Of a DNA stretch of 54,380 nt, positions 42,891 to 51,227 are shown piece after piece; position 1 is the first letter of the stretch, and each line of letters begins with the position of its first letter. The position numbers were made by a program, and so were the translations under genes. The stretch covers positions 1 to 54,380 of the forward strand of contig CANSQL010000013.1 of assembly GCA_947649125.1 (NCBI GenBank), read 5' to 3'. Below the pieces are notes generated by a model. That model saw nothing but the letters and a program-made list of their open reading frames with translations. It was not told where the DNA came from and ran no database searches. This DNA is from an uncultured Erysipelotrichaceae bacterium (GTDB lineage Bacteria > Bacillota_I > Bacilli_A > Erysipelotrichales > Erysipelotrichaceae).

Positions 42891-42941
42891 TTGCTTTTCC
42901 TCTTTCCATGATGTCTAATATAGAAATATATAGGAAAGAGG
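42891..42941 (+). promoter_or_regulatory. Recombinase promoter with a 9-bp inverted repeat
   Basis: TTGCTT (42891-42896), 17 bp and TCTAAT (42914-42919) form a plausible promoter. CCTCTTTCC (42899-42907) and GGAAAGAGG (42933-42941) are perfect complements lying in the spacer and at the ribosome site, a likely operator or, for a longer transcript, a ribosome-site hairpin. Confidence 0.5.
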
Positions 42942-42949
42942 TATTAAGT

Positions 42950-43876
42950 ATGGAACAAATCACTTTTAATGAGCTGACTTATGAATGGCTGAGCTGCAGA
43001 AGGCTGTATATCAAGCGCTCAACCTTTGTCAAATATGAAGCGGTTATCACAAAGCACATATTTCCTTATTTCAGTGCAATACCGCCGAAAGAAATCAAAA
43101 GTCAAACGCTTATGTCATTTTTTGAATTGAAAATACAGCAAGAGCTTTCCTACAGTCTGTTGTGCTCAATCAAAAATATTCTTGTTTCTATTCTTGAATA
43201 CGGGATAGAAAATTATTCATTAAGGCAAATGAATTTTAAACAAATTCGCTTTGCTTCAAAAGTACAGGCAAAAGCGATACTATCCGGAAGCGAGCGAAAT
43301 AAGATTATACAGTATACAAGAAAAAACCGTAACTCCTTGTCACTTGCCATGCTTTTGGCCTTATACGGTGGACTTCGCTTAGGGGAAATTTGCGCTTTGA
43401 AATGGGACGATGTTGATTTTGATAATCAAGTGATCAAGGTTATGGGAACTGCTGTAAGACTGAAGTGCTTTGATACAAAGGATAAGAAAACGGAATTGGT
43501 TATTTTACCGCCGAAATCACAGGCTTCCTATCGCGAAGTGCCTTTATCAAGCTTTTTATCCGGTTATTTAAAGAGATGCTTTAATAAAAAGGGAAGATAT
43601 TTACTCTCAAACAGCGAAAAAATATATGAGCCGCGACGTTTGGAAAGACAATTCAAGACGTTTTGTATCGGTAATGATATTAACTGTACTTTTCACGGCT
43701 TAAGACACAGCTTCGCTACTGCTTGTGTCAGAAGCAATGTGGAAATAAAGGCATTAAGTGAAATATTGGGTCATTCTAATGTTTCGATCACCTTGAATGT
43801 TTATGTTCATACATCATTGGAACAGAAAAAAAGAGAAATAGAGAAGCTTATGACACCTGATATTATCGTAGATTAA
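42950..43876 (+). CDS. Tyrosine site-specific recombinase of the invertible switch
   Basis: I take the ATG at 42950 behind GGAAAGAGG; the longer frame lacks a site. The 308 residues have a SAM-like N-terminal core-binding domain (1-110) and a catalytic domain with ALYGGLRLGEICALKWDDV (Arg), the TCTFHGLRHSFATACV box (HxxR), LGHSNVSITLNVYVHTS (His and the Tyr nucleophile). All key residues are visible. The last four codons and stop lie in the right inverted repeat, so gene and sites form one 1.1 kb unit. It should invert the segment and thus switch the polysaccharide operon. It could also act on other sites elsewhere in the genome. Confidence 0.92.
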   Translation: MEQITFNELTYEWLSCRRLYIKRSTFVKYEAVITKHIFPYFSAIPPKEIKSQTLMSFFELKIQQELSYSLLCSIKNILVSILEYGIENYSLRQMNFKQIRFASKVQAKAILSGSERNKIIQYTRKNRNSLSLAMLLALYGGLRLGEICALKWDDVDFDNQVIKVMGTAVRLKCFDTKDKKTELVILPPKSQASYREVPLSSFLSGYLKRCFNKKGRYLLSNSEKIYEPRRLERQFKTFCIGNDINCTFHGLRHSFATACVRSNVEIKALSEILGHSNVSITLNVYVHTSLEQKKREIEKLMTPDIIVD

Positions 43877-43889
43877 CCTAATCTATGAT
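43866..43889. repeat. Right inverted repeat of the invertible segment (24 bp)
   Basis: This is the exact reverse complement of 42746-42769. It covers the end of the recombinase gene and lies 15 bp before the -35 box of the mntP promoter. Confidence 0.9.
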
Positions 43890-43904
43890 TTATTACTAAA
43901 AACA

Positions 43905-43933
43905 TTGTAATTCCACTCCTTTTTTGATATCAT
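43905..43933 (+). promoter_or_regulatory. Promoter of the mntP transcript
   Basis: TTGTAA (43905-43910), 17 bp spacer and TATCAT (43928-43933). The start would be near 43940, just before the riboswitch. Confidence 0.65.
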
Positions 43934-43939
43934 GTTTAC

Positions 43940-44035
43940 GATGTTATAAGGGAGTAGTTGGCTCAAAGAGTCGCTGTGCCGACATACTGACAGATCAATC
44001 AATCAAGGTCTGTCCGGTAAGCGTTAAACGACAAG
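43940..44035 (+). promoter_or_regulatory. yybP-ykoY manganese riboswitch aptamer
   Basis: The conserved pieces of the yybP-ykoY class are present in order: TATAAGGGAGTAGTTGGC, then GTGCCGACATACTGACAG, GTCCGGTAAGCG and AACGACAAGAC. P1 would form between TATAAG (43945-43950) and CTTATA (44037-44042), and the latter is also the base of the terminator stem, so both cannot exist together. Manganese binding should favour P1 and so allow transcription of the manganese exporter gene behind it. Confidence 0.92.
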
Positions 44036-44075
44036 ACTTATACATGTATTTTTATACGTGTATAAGTTTTTTTAT
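44036..44075 (+). terminator. Riboswitch-controlled terminator before mntP
   Basis: A 14-bp stem from ACTTATACATGTAT (44036-44049) and TATACGTGTATAAGT (44053-44067) is followed by a T-rich run. Its 5' arm contains the P1 strand of the riboswitch, making it the expression platform. Confidence 0.88.
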
Positions 44076-44089
44076 TCAGGAGGTAGTTT

Positions 44090-44653
44090 ATGAGCATGTT
44101 ATCAGTATTTTTTATCGGTGTCGGGCTTTCCATGGATGCCTGCGCCGTATCCTTTGCGAAAGGCATGTGCCTAAAGGAAAAGGCCAAGCGATATGCGGTG
44201 CTGCTTGGCTTTGCGTTCGGTCTTTTTCAAGCCGGTATGCCGTTGTTGGGATGGTGGATCGGCCATTATTTTGAAGGCTTTATTACCGTGATCGATCATT
44301 GGATCGCCTTTGTTTTATTAGGCGCGATCGGTTATCATATGATTCAAGAGGCAAAAGAAAATGAGAATGAAACCATCAGTCATACCTCGCATATTCCGCT
44401 TAAGGATATCATCGTCCTTGCGATTGCCACAAGTATCGATGCGCTTGCGGTAGGTATCAGCTTTGCGTTTCTACAGGTCGATATTCTTACGGCAATTCTT
44501 TTGATCGGCAGTACGACCTTTGTGATCAGCTTCGCCGCGGTCATCATCGGTAATCGCTGCGGCGGCTATCTGGGCAAATATGCGGAAATGATCGGCGGTA
44601 TTATTCTTATCGCTATCGGCTTAAAAATTCTGATTGAGCATTTGTTGAGCTGA
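44090..44653 (+). CDS. mntP: Manganese efflux pump MntP
   Basis: The 187 residues have six membrane segments in two related halves. The conserved acidic motifs are MDACAVSFAKGM (about 16-27) and SIDALAVGISFAF (about 123-135), the paired MDA/IDA signatures of MntP. It exports Mn(II) to prevent toxicity. GGAGGTAG lies before the ATG, directly after the riboswitch terminator. The neighbouring invertible segment would, in its other orientation, aim its outward promoter at this leader. Confidence 0.94.
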   Translation: MSMLSVFFIGVGLSMDACAVSFAKGMCLKEKAKRYAVLLGFAFGLFQAGMPLLGWWIGHYFEGFITVIDHWIAFVLLGAIGYHMIQEAKENENETISHTSHIPLKDIIVLAIATSIDALAVGISFAFLQVDILTAILLIGSTTFVISFAAVIIGNRCGGYLGKYAEMIGGIILIAIGLKILIEHLLS

Positions 44654-44753
44654 GCCTTTATCGAATACTTTCGTAAAAAAACACATGGAAGCATGATCCT
44701 TGCTGTCGATGCAAACTTAACCTATACTTCATAGCTGCCGTAAAAAAGGCAGT

Positions 44754-45293
44754 CTATTCGACTACCTCCATTTCTACACTTTTACTTGTTTTATTTCCGC
44801 TGGAATCCTCTACATAACATGTAATTGTTTGCTTACCCAATTGATTTGTATCCACACTGTCGCAATGCAGCGACTTTTTTAACAGATCGCCGCTATCATA
44901 ATTATCACTGATTTGCGGCTTCAGCTTATTCAAGCTTTCCTCGTTCCACGTAAACACTACGCCGCGCTTCACTTGAAAGCCGACGATCGAAAGCGTCGGT
45001 GCTTCATCATCATAGATTGTTACATGCAGGCTCAACCCGTATTCAGGGAAAGTAAACACCGTTTTTCCGACCGTATTCATATCGATCTTTGCGCCTGTTT
45101 TGATTTTTGCGCGATCTCCTTCATCTAACGGCTCCCCATCCTTCAATAAATAATCCAACGGATCAAATTCGGTTTCATGTACCTTGATTTTGACCTCATC
45201 TTTAGACAGTGTATAAACACTTTCCTCGCTGCATCCGCCTAATATGCACAACCCTGCGACTGCGAAACAAGCCCATAAACGCTTTTTATTCAT
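44754..45293 (-). CDS. Lipoprotein with an Ig-like (DUF5011-type) domain
   Basis: The 179 residues begin with a signal peptide and lipobox (MNKKRLWACFAVAGLCILGGC, Cys at about 21). The C-terminal ~80 residues (EAPTLSIVGFQVKRGVVFTW ... LGKQTITCYVEDSSGNKTSKSVEMEV) match the bacterial Ig-like DUF5011 fold, with a likely disulfide between two cysteines (LHCDS, TITCYV). Anchored on the outer face of the membrane, its ligand is unknown. It is a single gene facing mntP; no clear terminator is seen, apart from a weak CTGCC/GGCAG hairpin at about 44733-44750. Confidence 0.82.
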   Translation of the reverse strand: MNKKRLWACFAVAGLCILGGCSEESVYTLSKDEVKIKVHETEFDPLDYLLKDGEPLDEGDRAKIKTGAKIDMNTVGKTVFTFPEYGLSLHVTIYDDEAPTLSIVGFQVKRGVVFTWNEESLNKLKPQISDNYDSGDLLKKSLHCDSVDTNQLGKQTITCYVEDSSGNKTSKSVEMEVVE

Positions 45294-45437
45294 TATTTCA
45301 CTCCCGTTTCATTTGTTTTACTGCCCCTATTATATCAAATTATCCGCAAATTAAAAGCGCTGTTGTCATGGAAATTTTATCAAATTCTCCGATCCGGCCG
45401 CTGCCTCATTTATTTATGAAATTTACAGGTAAAAGAA

Positions 45438-45466
45438 TTGTATTATCCTTTAAAAGGTATTAAAAT
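45438..45466 (+). promoter_or_regulatory. nagA promoter with a palindrome in the spacer
   Basis: TTGTAT (45438-45443), 17 bp spacer and TAAAAT (45461-45466). The spacer holds the dyad CCTTTAAAAGG, a candidate operator. Confidence 0.6.
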
Positions 45467-45489
45467 GTTAGATAAACGGAGGGATTACC

Positions 45490-46599
45490 ATGACAATCTT
45501 GATACAGGACGTGCGCTTTATCCAACGAGGTACGATGTGCTTCGGCGATTTATATCTTGAGGATGGCTTTGTCGAGCGAATCGACTATAAGACACCGAAG
45601 CCTTACAGCGATATAGCCGTCAACGGCTTTGTGGATATACATACCCACGGCTTTCGCGGCTGTTCTGCCGAAAGCAATGATATCAATGTCCTGCATCAGC
45701 TCGCAATCCAATATGCGAAAAGAGGTACGGTAGGCTTCTTGGCAACGCTTGATCCCATGCCGCTGAAGGACTATGAGCCGATTTTACAAGGCTATCGAGA
45801 AGCATTCAAGGGAGAATATCCCGGCGCTCGCTTTTACGGTGTGCATTTAGAGGGACCGTATCTAAACCCGAAACGAGCCAACGATTTAGACCCGGATTGC
45901 CTGCAGCCGATTGATTTACAGGAGCTCGAACATTTTTTATTTCACTACAGCGATTTGATTAAAATTATGAGCATTGCCCCTGAATTAGAAAACGGCTTAG
46001 AGGCCGTCGCAATGCTGAAGCGTTTCGGTATCATTGCGTCTGTCGCTCACAGCGAATGCAGCTTTGAACAATCGAAACAGGCAATTTCATTCGGTATTAC
46101 ACAGGCAACACATTTATGCAACGCAATGCCTGATTTCGACCATCATCAGGCAGGTATATTAGATGCAATCATTGAATCTGATATCCTATGTGAATTAAAT
46201 ATGGACGGTGTTCACATTCAACGGCCGATGCTTCAATGGCTCATCAGGCTGTTAGGGCCGCAGCGCATTATGGCAATCTCCGACGGCTCTGCCTACAGCG
46301 GCTATGAATATCCGCAAGGATATCAGTTGGATCATAAGCATATCGTTCAAAACAATGCGATTTACGCAAACGGCCACTTAGCCAATTCATTTCAAGATTT
46401 ATCGGATGCCTTTCGCTATCTGTATTTAGAGCTTCACTATCCGCTTGAGGACTGTATCGCTATGACAAGCACCAATGCGGGACGACTGATCAATACCTTA
46501 AATTATGAAATCGGCTTAGGTAAAAAAGCTGATCTTGTGGTTATGGACCATAATATCGAGCTGAAGGATGTAATCATCAGCGGAAAGCATTCGCTTTGA
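45490..46599 (+). CDS. nagA: N-acetylglucosamine-6-phosphate deacetylase
   Basis: The 369 residues form an amidohydrolase: the metal HxH in GFVDIHTHGFRG (51 and 53), GVHLEGPYLNPKRA with the metal glutamate (about 120), VAHSECSFEQ (about 187), ATHLCNAMPD (about 210), LNMDGVHI and the catalytic aspartate in MAISDGSAYSGY (about 265). It turns GlcNAc-6-P into glucosamine-6-P for glycolysis or wall synthesis. GGAGGG lies before the ATG. It stands alone here; nagB is not in the window. Confidence 0.93.
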   Translation: MTILIQDVRFIQRGTMCFGDLYLEDGFVERIDYKTPKPYSDIAVNGFVDIHTHGFRGCSAESNDINVLHQLAIQYAKRGTVGFLATLDPMPLKDYEPILQGYREAFKGEYPGARFYGVHLEGPYLNPKRANDLDPDCLQPIDLQELEHFLFHYSDLIKIMSIAPELENGLEAVAMLKRFGIIASVAHSECSFEQSKQAISFGITQATHLCNAMPDFDHHQAGILDAIIESDILCELNMDGVHIQRPMLQWLIRLLGPQRIMAISDGSAYSGYEYPQGYQLDHKHIVQNNAIYANGHLANSFQDLSDAFRYLYLELHYPLEDCIAMTSTNAGRLINTLNYEIGLGKKADLVVMDHNIELKDVIISGKHSL

Positions 46600-46700
46600 T
46601 AGTCTCTTTAATCACATGATTTCTTTATCAGAAACCGATGTCTGTTTTTATTATTCTAGCATGTTTCATTTCAATCAAGCACTCTCACAGACAAATAATT

Positions 46701-48125
46701 TTAATTGCGACTTACATAGCGTTGTTTGGGACTCTTTGGCTTATCAGGTATTGTCAGCATCAGCTTTCCGCTCTCCACAAGCGGCATTACAATTTTTGCC
46801 ATCGTATAGTTTTTTGATTTACCGACAAACGCTATAATTTCTTCTCTTGAACGTGCTGTAGAACAAAAATCGATAAGAGACTCTTCCGGCATCATTTCCT
46901 CAAACATGCCGTTTTTCATCGTAACCTTAAATTCGCCGTGCTTTACTGAGAACTGCGGAGCGGGAAGTCCGGCATTCGCAAGCTCTGTTCTCATTGTCGG
47001 TATACCGGAATATCGATTTTCTGTTACATTCAGAAGTTCAAGCATATTCGCCAATACCGCATTTCTTGTTTCAGGTCGCACCTTGCCGAGCGCATCAATC
47101 GAAATTTTTCCGTATAAACCGCCGCAGTTGACAATTTCAATCCGATCACGATACATTTCGATACGAATGGGAATATTCTCTGTATGAATACTGTAATCAC
47201 GATGGACTAACGCATTTAAAATTGCTTCACGCACTGCCTTGATCGGATATTCCGCCTTATCTGCTCTACGGCCGTAATCATCAATAATTGTTTTTGTCCG
47301 GCTGTTTTTGCGCACAAATTCAACTGCTTCCTCAAGCATATCGGGGATAGCACCGGTTATACGCTTATTATCAATAAAACGCTCTCCGTCTGACCCGACA
47401 CTGCCATGTTCAGTTCCCGGCAAACAAACTGCCGTTATACATAGCTGCGGAAAATATGCCTGCGGATATTTTGAAAACGTCATAAGGCCTGCAAGTGTCG
47501 GCAGTGAATCTACCGTTATTCCCATCAGCTCCAACAGCTCCGCTTCTGAAACATTTTCGGCAAGATTCTTGCGCTCTCGCACCACTGCACTGAGATATTC
47601 AGACATTCTTTTTTCATCGATTAAGCTCAGCTTAGCGTTTTCTACTGTTCGTACATCATCACGTATTCTTTTTCTGAATGCCTCATAGCTATATATCTCA
47701 TACTCGCTCATAAGCTCATCGGCTTCACCGACGCGAACATATGAACCCTTTATACGACCGACTCCTTTATAGAAAACAGGACGATCAGAAATATCAACAC
47801 CGGGTATTTCTGCGGATACTATCGTTTTACCGTCTATCTCACACATTGTAAACAGCGCACGAACTGACGGTTCCATCTGTTTACACTGTTCGCCTACCTT
47901 CTTTTGCAGATCCCAAGCATCATATACCCCCTTTATCGCATAATTATCAGCTTCATCGATACCGAATATAATAACGCCTCCTTCATCTTGATTGGAAAAA
48001 GAGGATAATGTATCAAACAGCCTTGTCGGGCACCCCTTTCCCGCTGCTTTCAGCTCAATTGTTTGTGATTCAGCCTTTTGTTTTTTAATATCTGATACAA
48101 GTTTCAATAAAGTTTCCGATTGCAT
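46701..48125 (-). CDS. AlbA_2/ATPase-domain putative transcriptional regulator
   Basis: The 474 residues have a Schlafen-type AlbA_2 domain (about 15-140: IELKAAGKGCPTRLFDTLSSFSNQDEGGVIIFGID). A GHKL-like ATPase module follows (about 270-365: AVREAILNALVHRDYSIHTENIPIRIEMYRDRIEIVNCGGLYG, HATPase_c_4 type). The C-terminal winged helix covers about 415-474. This is the layout of proteins annotated as ATP-binding transcriptional regulators. GGAGG precedes the ATG and a near-consensus promoter lies upstream. Seven phased 11-bp repeats overlap that promoter, so I infer autoregulation by this DNA-binding protein. What it regulates or senses is not known. Confidence 0.85.
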   Translation of the reverse strand: MQSETLLKLVSDIKKQKAESQTIELKAAGKGCPTRLFDTLSSFSNQDEGGVIIFGIDEADNYAIKGVYDAWDLQKKVGEQCKQMEPSVRALFTMCEIDGKTIVSAEIPGVDISDRPVFYKGVGRIKGSYVRVGEADELMSEYEIYSYEAFRKRIRDDVRTVENAKLSLIDEKRMSEYLSAVVRERKNLAENVSEAELLELMGITVDSLPTLAGLMTFSKYPQAYFPQLCITAVCLPGTEHGSVGSDGERFIDNKRITGAIPDMLEEAVEFVRKNSRTKTIIDDYGRRADKAEYPIKAVREAILNALVHRDYSIHTENIPIRIEMYRDRIEIVNCGGLYGKISIDALGKVRPETRNAVLANMLELLNVTENRYSGIPTMRTELANAGLPAPQFSVKHGEFKVTMKNGMFEEMMPEESLIDFCSTARSREEIIAFVGKSKNYTMAKIVMPLVESGKLMLTIPDKPKSPKQRYVSRN

Positions 48126-48174
48126 AGCAATACCTCCTGATCGCAGTTATCTTCTTAAGAAATTCTCTATCTAT

Positions 48175-48203
48175 AGTATATACAAATTAACGATAGAGTT
48201 CAA
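48175..48203 (-). promoter_or_regulatory. Promoter of the AlbA/ATPase gene
   Basis: On the minus strand TTGAAC (48198-48203), 17 bp and TATACT (48175-48180). Repeat 1 lies in the spacer and repeat 2 abuts the -35 box. Confidence 0.75.
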
Positions 48204-48317
48204 GTTTGAACGCTATTTTTTAAGAATTAACGATAATAAACATAGAATTAACGATGATTTATATAAGTTGAACGATTTTTTGATAGAATTAATGCTTTTT
48301 CAATAAGAATCAACGAT
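48184..48317. repeat. Seven 11-bp direct repeats (GAATTAACGAT type) spaced 20-21 bp
   Basis: Copies begin at 48184, 48204, 48224, 48245, 48266, 48286 and 48307. The exact forms are AAATTAACGAT, GTTTGAACGCT, GAATTAACGAT (twice), AGTTGAACGAT, GAATTAATGCT and GAATCAACGAT. The period is two helical turns, so a protein would bind all on one face of the DNA. The sequence between copies is not conserved. Confidence 0.88.
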
Positions 48318-48414
48318 TACCGTAAATCTGCACCCCTTCCTTCAAAACCATAGCGATATGCCTTAAATATCACCCCCGCTCATCCCGTTTCCGCTCATTT
48401 CCCTCAACATCCTG

Positions 48415-48460
48415 TTGACAATTCCCGATGATTGTTGTACTGTATTATCATAAATAGTAC
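48415..48460 (+). promoter_or_regulatory. Promoter and GntR-type operator of the ABC transporter operon
   Basis: TTGACA (48415-48420), 17 bp, TACTGT (48438-48443). The inverted repeat GTACTGTATTAT ... AAATAGTAC (48437-48460) covers the -10 box and start site. The operon encodes a YtrA-type GntR repressor, the likely binder. Confidence 0.75.
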
Positions 48461-48476
48461 AGTTGGAGGGATTGTC

Positions 48477-49364
48477 ATGCTGAAAGTATGCGATTTAGAG
48501 AAAAGACTGCAGCAGCATCTTGTATTACAAGATTTTCAAATGGAACTGCCGGATGGCTGCATTTTCGGTCTGATCGGAGAAAACGGAGCCGGTAAATCTA
48601 CACTGCTTCGTATTTTGGCAGGTGTTTATGAATGTGATAAGGGCTGCGTTATGATTGATGAGCTAAAGCTTCATGAGCATGCGGAAAAGAAAGCGGAAAT
48701 CTTATTGATTCCCGACGAACCGTTTTATTTTCATAACGCAACACTATCCGATATGAAGCAATTTTATCGCATCGCCCATCCTGAGCTTGATGAATCCTAC
48801 TATCACCGTTTGATTACGCTGTTTGATTTAAACGATAAGCAGCCCCTGCAGAAATACTCTAAGGGAATGAAACGCCAAGCCTTCCTCATTCTCGGCCTAT
48901 GTATCGCTCCTCGTTATTTGTTGCTGGATGAAGCCTTTGACGGCTTAGACCCGCATATGCGTATGCGGTTTAAAAAAGAAATCGCAAACCGCATTGAGGA
49001 AAAGAAAATGAGTGTTGTGATATCCTCACATAACCTTAAGGAAATGGAAGAGGTATGCGATCGCTTCGGTATATTAGAAAACGGAAGGCTGACGACCTCC
49101 GGCTCAATGAGTGAACAGCTCCATGAGATCCATCGCTTTCAGTTGGCCTTCGCCAAGCCGATAAGTGAAGCGGAATTTAACGATTTACAGCTTCTGTCGC
49201 TTCAAATAGATTCACGCATCGTAAACTTAGTCGCACAAGGTGATGAAACTGAAATCCAAGCTTTTCTGAAGGAAAAACAGCCGTTGATGATGGAAATGCT
49301 TCCGGTCAGCCTTGAGGAGATGTTCGTATTTCAAATGCTGAAAAAAGCGGAGGTGAAGGAATGA
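48477..49364 (+). CDS. ABC transporter ATP-binding protein 1
   Basis: I start at MLKVCDLEKRLQQHL (48477), behind GGAGGG. The 295 residues carry the Walker A motif GLIGENGAGKSTLLRILAG (about 32-50), the signature YSKGMKRQ (about 133), Walker B YLLLDEAFDGLDP and the switch histidine in VVISSHNLKEMEE. The C-terminal 70 residues resemble the second ATPase of this operon. With the permease it forms one of two related exporters, of the kind YtrA-type repressors control in response to wall-active compounds. The stop overlaps the permease start. Confidence 0.92.
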   Translation: MLKVCDLEKRLQQHLVLQDFQMELPDGCIFGLIGENGAGKSTLLRILAGVYECDKGCVMIDELKLHEHAEKKAEILLIPDEPFYFHNATLSDMKQFYRIAHPELDESYYHRLITLFDLNDKQPLQKYSKGMKRQAFLILGLCIAPRYLLLDEAFDGLDPHMRMRFKKEIANRIEEKKMSVVISSHNLKEMEEVCDRFGILENGRLTTSGSMSEQLHEIHRFQLAFAKPISEAEFNDLQLLSLQIDSRIVNLVAQGDETEIQAFLKEKQPLMMEMLPVSLEEMFVFQMLKKAEVKE

Positions 49365-50842
49365 AGCAATTATTATTAAGTAAAAGCGAAGCAGTCTATG
49401 TGAAGCACTACTTTCAAAAGGAAGCACGCTTAGGGGCTGCCGTACTTATCATACTGGGACTGCTTGTACTCGGATATATTCTTCCGACACCGATTCTGTA
49501 TTTCGGATTGAGCCTGTTCGGAGGTACCTTCGATATCTTCGGTGATACAAACAGCGGGAATCTTTCGCTTGTATTTCTTGCGATATGTATTCTGGCATAT
49601 GTACTGCCCCTCTATCTATTCCGCTTTTTAATGAGCCGCAGCGGCAATGACCTCTATCTGTCCCTGCCCATTGAACGCAAGCGTTTATTTTATGTTCATT
49701 ATTTGATCGGTCTGATCTATTTGGTTTCTGTATCCTTTTTCCTGTTGATCATCTTTTGTATGTTCAGCGGAATCGATATCGTTTCAAAAGTAACCGGCGG
49801 TTATATCTCCAATATAATGATTTACTTTCTGTTAAACTGCGGCTTTATTCTGTTGGGGTGCTGCTTGTACACGTTCTTTACCTATATCATCGTTCGCTGT
49901 CATACATTGTTAGACGGAATCATCATGGGACTTATTTATACCGTGCTGCCTTTATTTTTCTACTATGCCGCATCTGCGCTTTGCGATCGTGTGATAAATA
50001 ATACGCTTGTTTCTGTTGCGGGCAATGATAATACCATCGAAGGCTTCCTTGATCTTTTGGTCGCTGCGCTGAGTATTCCTTGGCAGATGAATCTATGGAT
50101 CAAGCTGTATTGTTATCATGAGCTGACGGGTATCTATACCCTTGAGCTGCTTATGTTGTGCGGCATCGTATGGCTGATTATTGCGGCAGCCTGCCTGAAC
50201 GGCGCAGCCAAGCGCTTTATGCGCATTCGCAGTGAACAAAGCGGACAGACAACAAGCGCCTTTATCACTTATCCGCTGCTGATTCCCTTGATTACGTTTT
50301 TCCTGCTGATCGGCTTTCAGGGAGAAGCTCCGGTTTCGATTACGACGGCAGCGATCGCCGTATGCTATCTGTTGGCTGATTTCTTCGCTGCGCGTAAAAT
50401 TCATTTTTCAATCAAGCGGCTGCTGCTCTTTCCTGCCCTTGCCTTGTCAAGCTATCTGCTGTTTACAATGTTAAACAGTACACAGATGTTCGGCACCCTG
50501 CAAGAGGTCCCGAGCGCGGAACAAGTCGAAAGCGTTGTCTTTGATATCATACAGGATTATCAAGGTGATACGAATCACTATCCGAGCTACACGGGCCTAA
50601 GCAGCGATCCGCAGAAAATCGCTTCCTTCATTGATTGCCACCGTCAGCTCGCAGCTCTTGCGAAGCAGCACAACAGTGACTCCTATTTGGATTGGCGTTA
50701 TTACATCAGCTTCACCTACACAACCAAGAATCATCAAACCATCGAACGTATGTATCTATTCCGCGAACAGGATATGGAGCACATTAACACGCTGTTAAAG
50801 GAATGGCATAAACAAGCATTGATTCAGAAAATCACGGAATAG
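49361..50842 (+). CDS. ABC transporter permease 1
   Basis: The 493-residue protein has an N-terminal soluble bit, six or more membrane segments up to about residue 370, and a C-terminal domain of about 110 residues. It shares the SGNDLYLSLPIERKRLF pattern with permease 2 (RSVDLFYPLPIKKTRLFG), so the two permeases are paralogues. Its ATG overlaps the stop of the ATPase gene. The substrate is unknown. The end is 10 nt before the regulator gene. Confidence 0.85.
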   Translation: MKQLLLSKSEAVYVKHYFQKEARLGAAVLIILGLLVLGYILPTPILYFGLSLFGGTFDIFGDTNSGNLSLVFLAICILAYVLPLYLFRFLMSRSGNDLYLSLPIERKRLFYVHYLIGLIYLVSVSFFLLIIFCMFSGIDIVSKVTGGYISNIMIYFLLNCGFILLGCCLYTFFTYIIVRCHTLLDGIIMGLIYTVLPLFFYYAASALCDRVINNTLVSVAGNDNTIEGFLDLLVAALSIPWQMNLWIKLYCYHELTGIYTLELLMLCGIVWLIIAAACLNGAAKRFMRIRSEQSGQTTSAFITYPLLIPLITFFLLIGFQGEAPVSITTAAIAVCYLLADFFAARKIHFSIKRLLLFPALALSSYLLFTMLNSTQMFGTLQEVPSAEQVESVVFDIIQDYQGDTNHYPSYTGLSSDPQKIASFIDCHRQLAALAKQHNSDSYLDWRYYISFTYTTKNHQTIERMYLFREQDMEHINTLLKEWHKQALIQKITE

Positions 50843-50852
50843 GGGGTGTACC

Positions 50853-51227
50853 ATGTTTATCTTAAAACCGCAAAGTCGATTGCCGATCTTTGAACAATTA
50901 AAAGCACAGATTTTAGAATTTATTTCACTGGGAATCTTGGCACCGAATGATAAGCTGCCGTCGGTACGCTCCTTAGCCAATGAGCTTGCGATCAATCCCA
51001 ATACGGTAGCCAAGGCCTATCAGGAATTAGAGCTGCAGGGCTATGTATATACGATGCCCGGCAAAGGCTGCTTCGTCAATGACAATCATTTAGACGATCA
51101 AATCAAGCAGTTAAAGCTGAAGGAATTTGAACAGGCAGTAACGGAAATGAAGCGCCATCAAATCAAGCAGGAGGCTCTGACTGAGGTAATCACTCAGATA
51201 TATAAGGGAGATGATAACGATGATTGA
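50853..51227 (+). CDS. GntR-family repressor, YtrA subfamily
   Basis: The 124 residues fit the short YtrA branch that has only a winged helix-turn-helix and a small dimerising helix. SRLPIFEQLKAQILEFISLGILAPNDKLPSVRSLANELAINPNTVAKAYQELELQGYVYTMPGKGCFV is the full GntR DNA-binding domain. The gene sits between the two transporter pairs. The dyad at 48437-48460 is its probable operator. A GGGGTG site precedes the ATG. Confidence 0.92.
   Translation: MFILKPQSRLPIFEQLKAQILEFISLGILAPNDKLPSVRSLANELAINPNTVAKAYQELELQGYVYTMPGKGCFVNDNHLDDQIKQLKLKEFEQAVTEMKRHQIKQEALTEVITQIYKGDDNDD

Noticed and set aside
42746-43889. Integrative element bounded by att sites
   Set aside because: The repeats are inverted, not direct, and enclose only the recombinase and a promoter, which fits an inversion switch rather than an integrated element.
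48184-48317. CRISPR array
   Set aside because: Repeats are only 11 bp with 9-10 bp between them and overlap a promoter; no cas genes are present.
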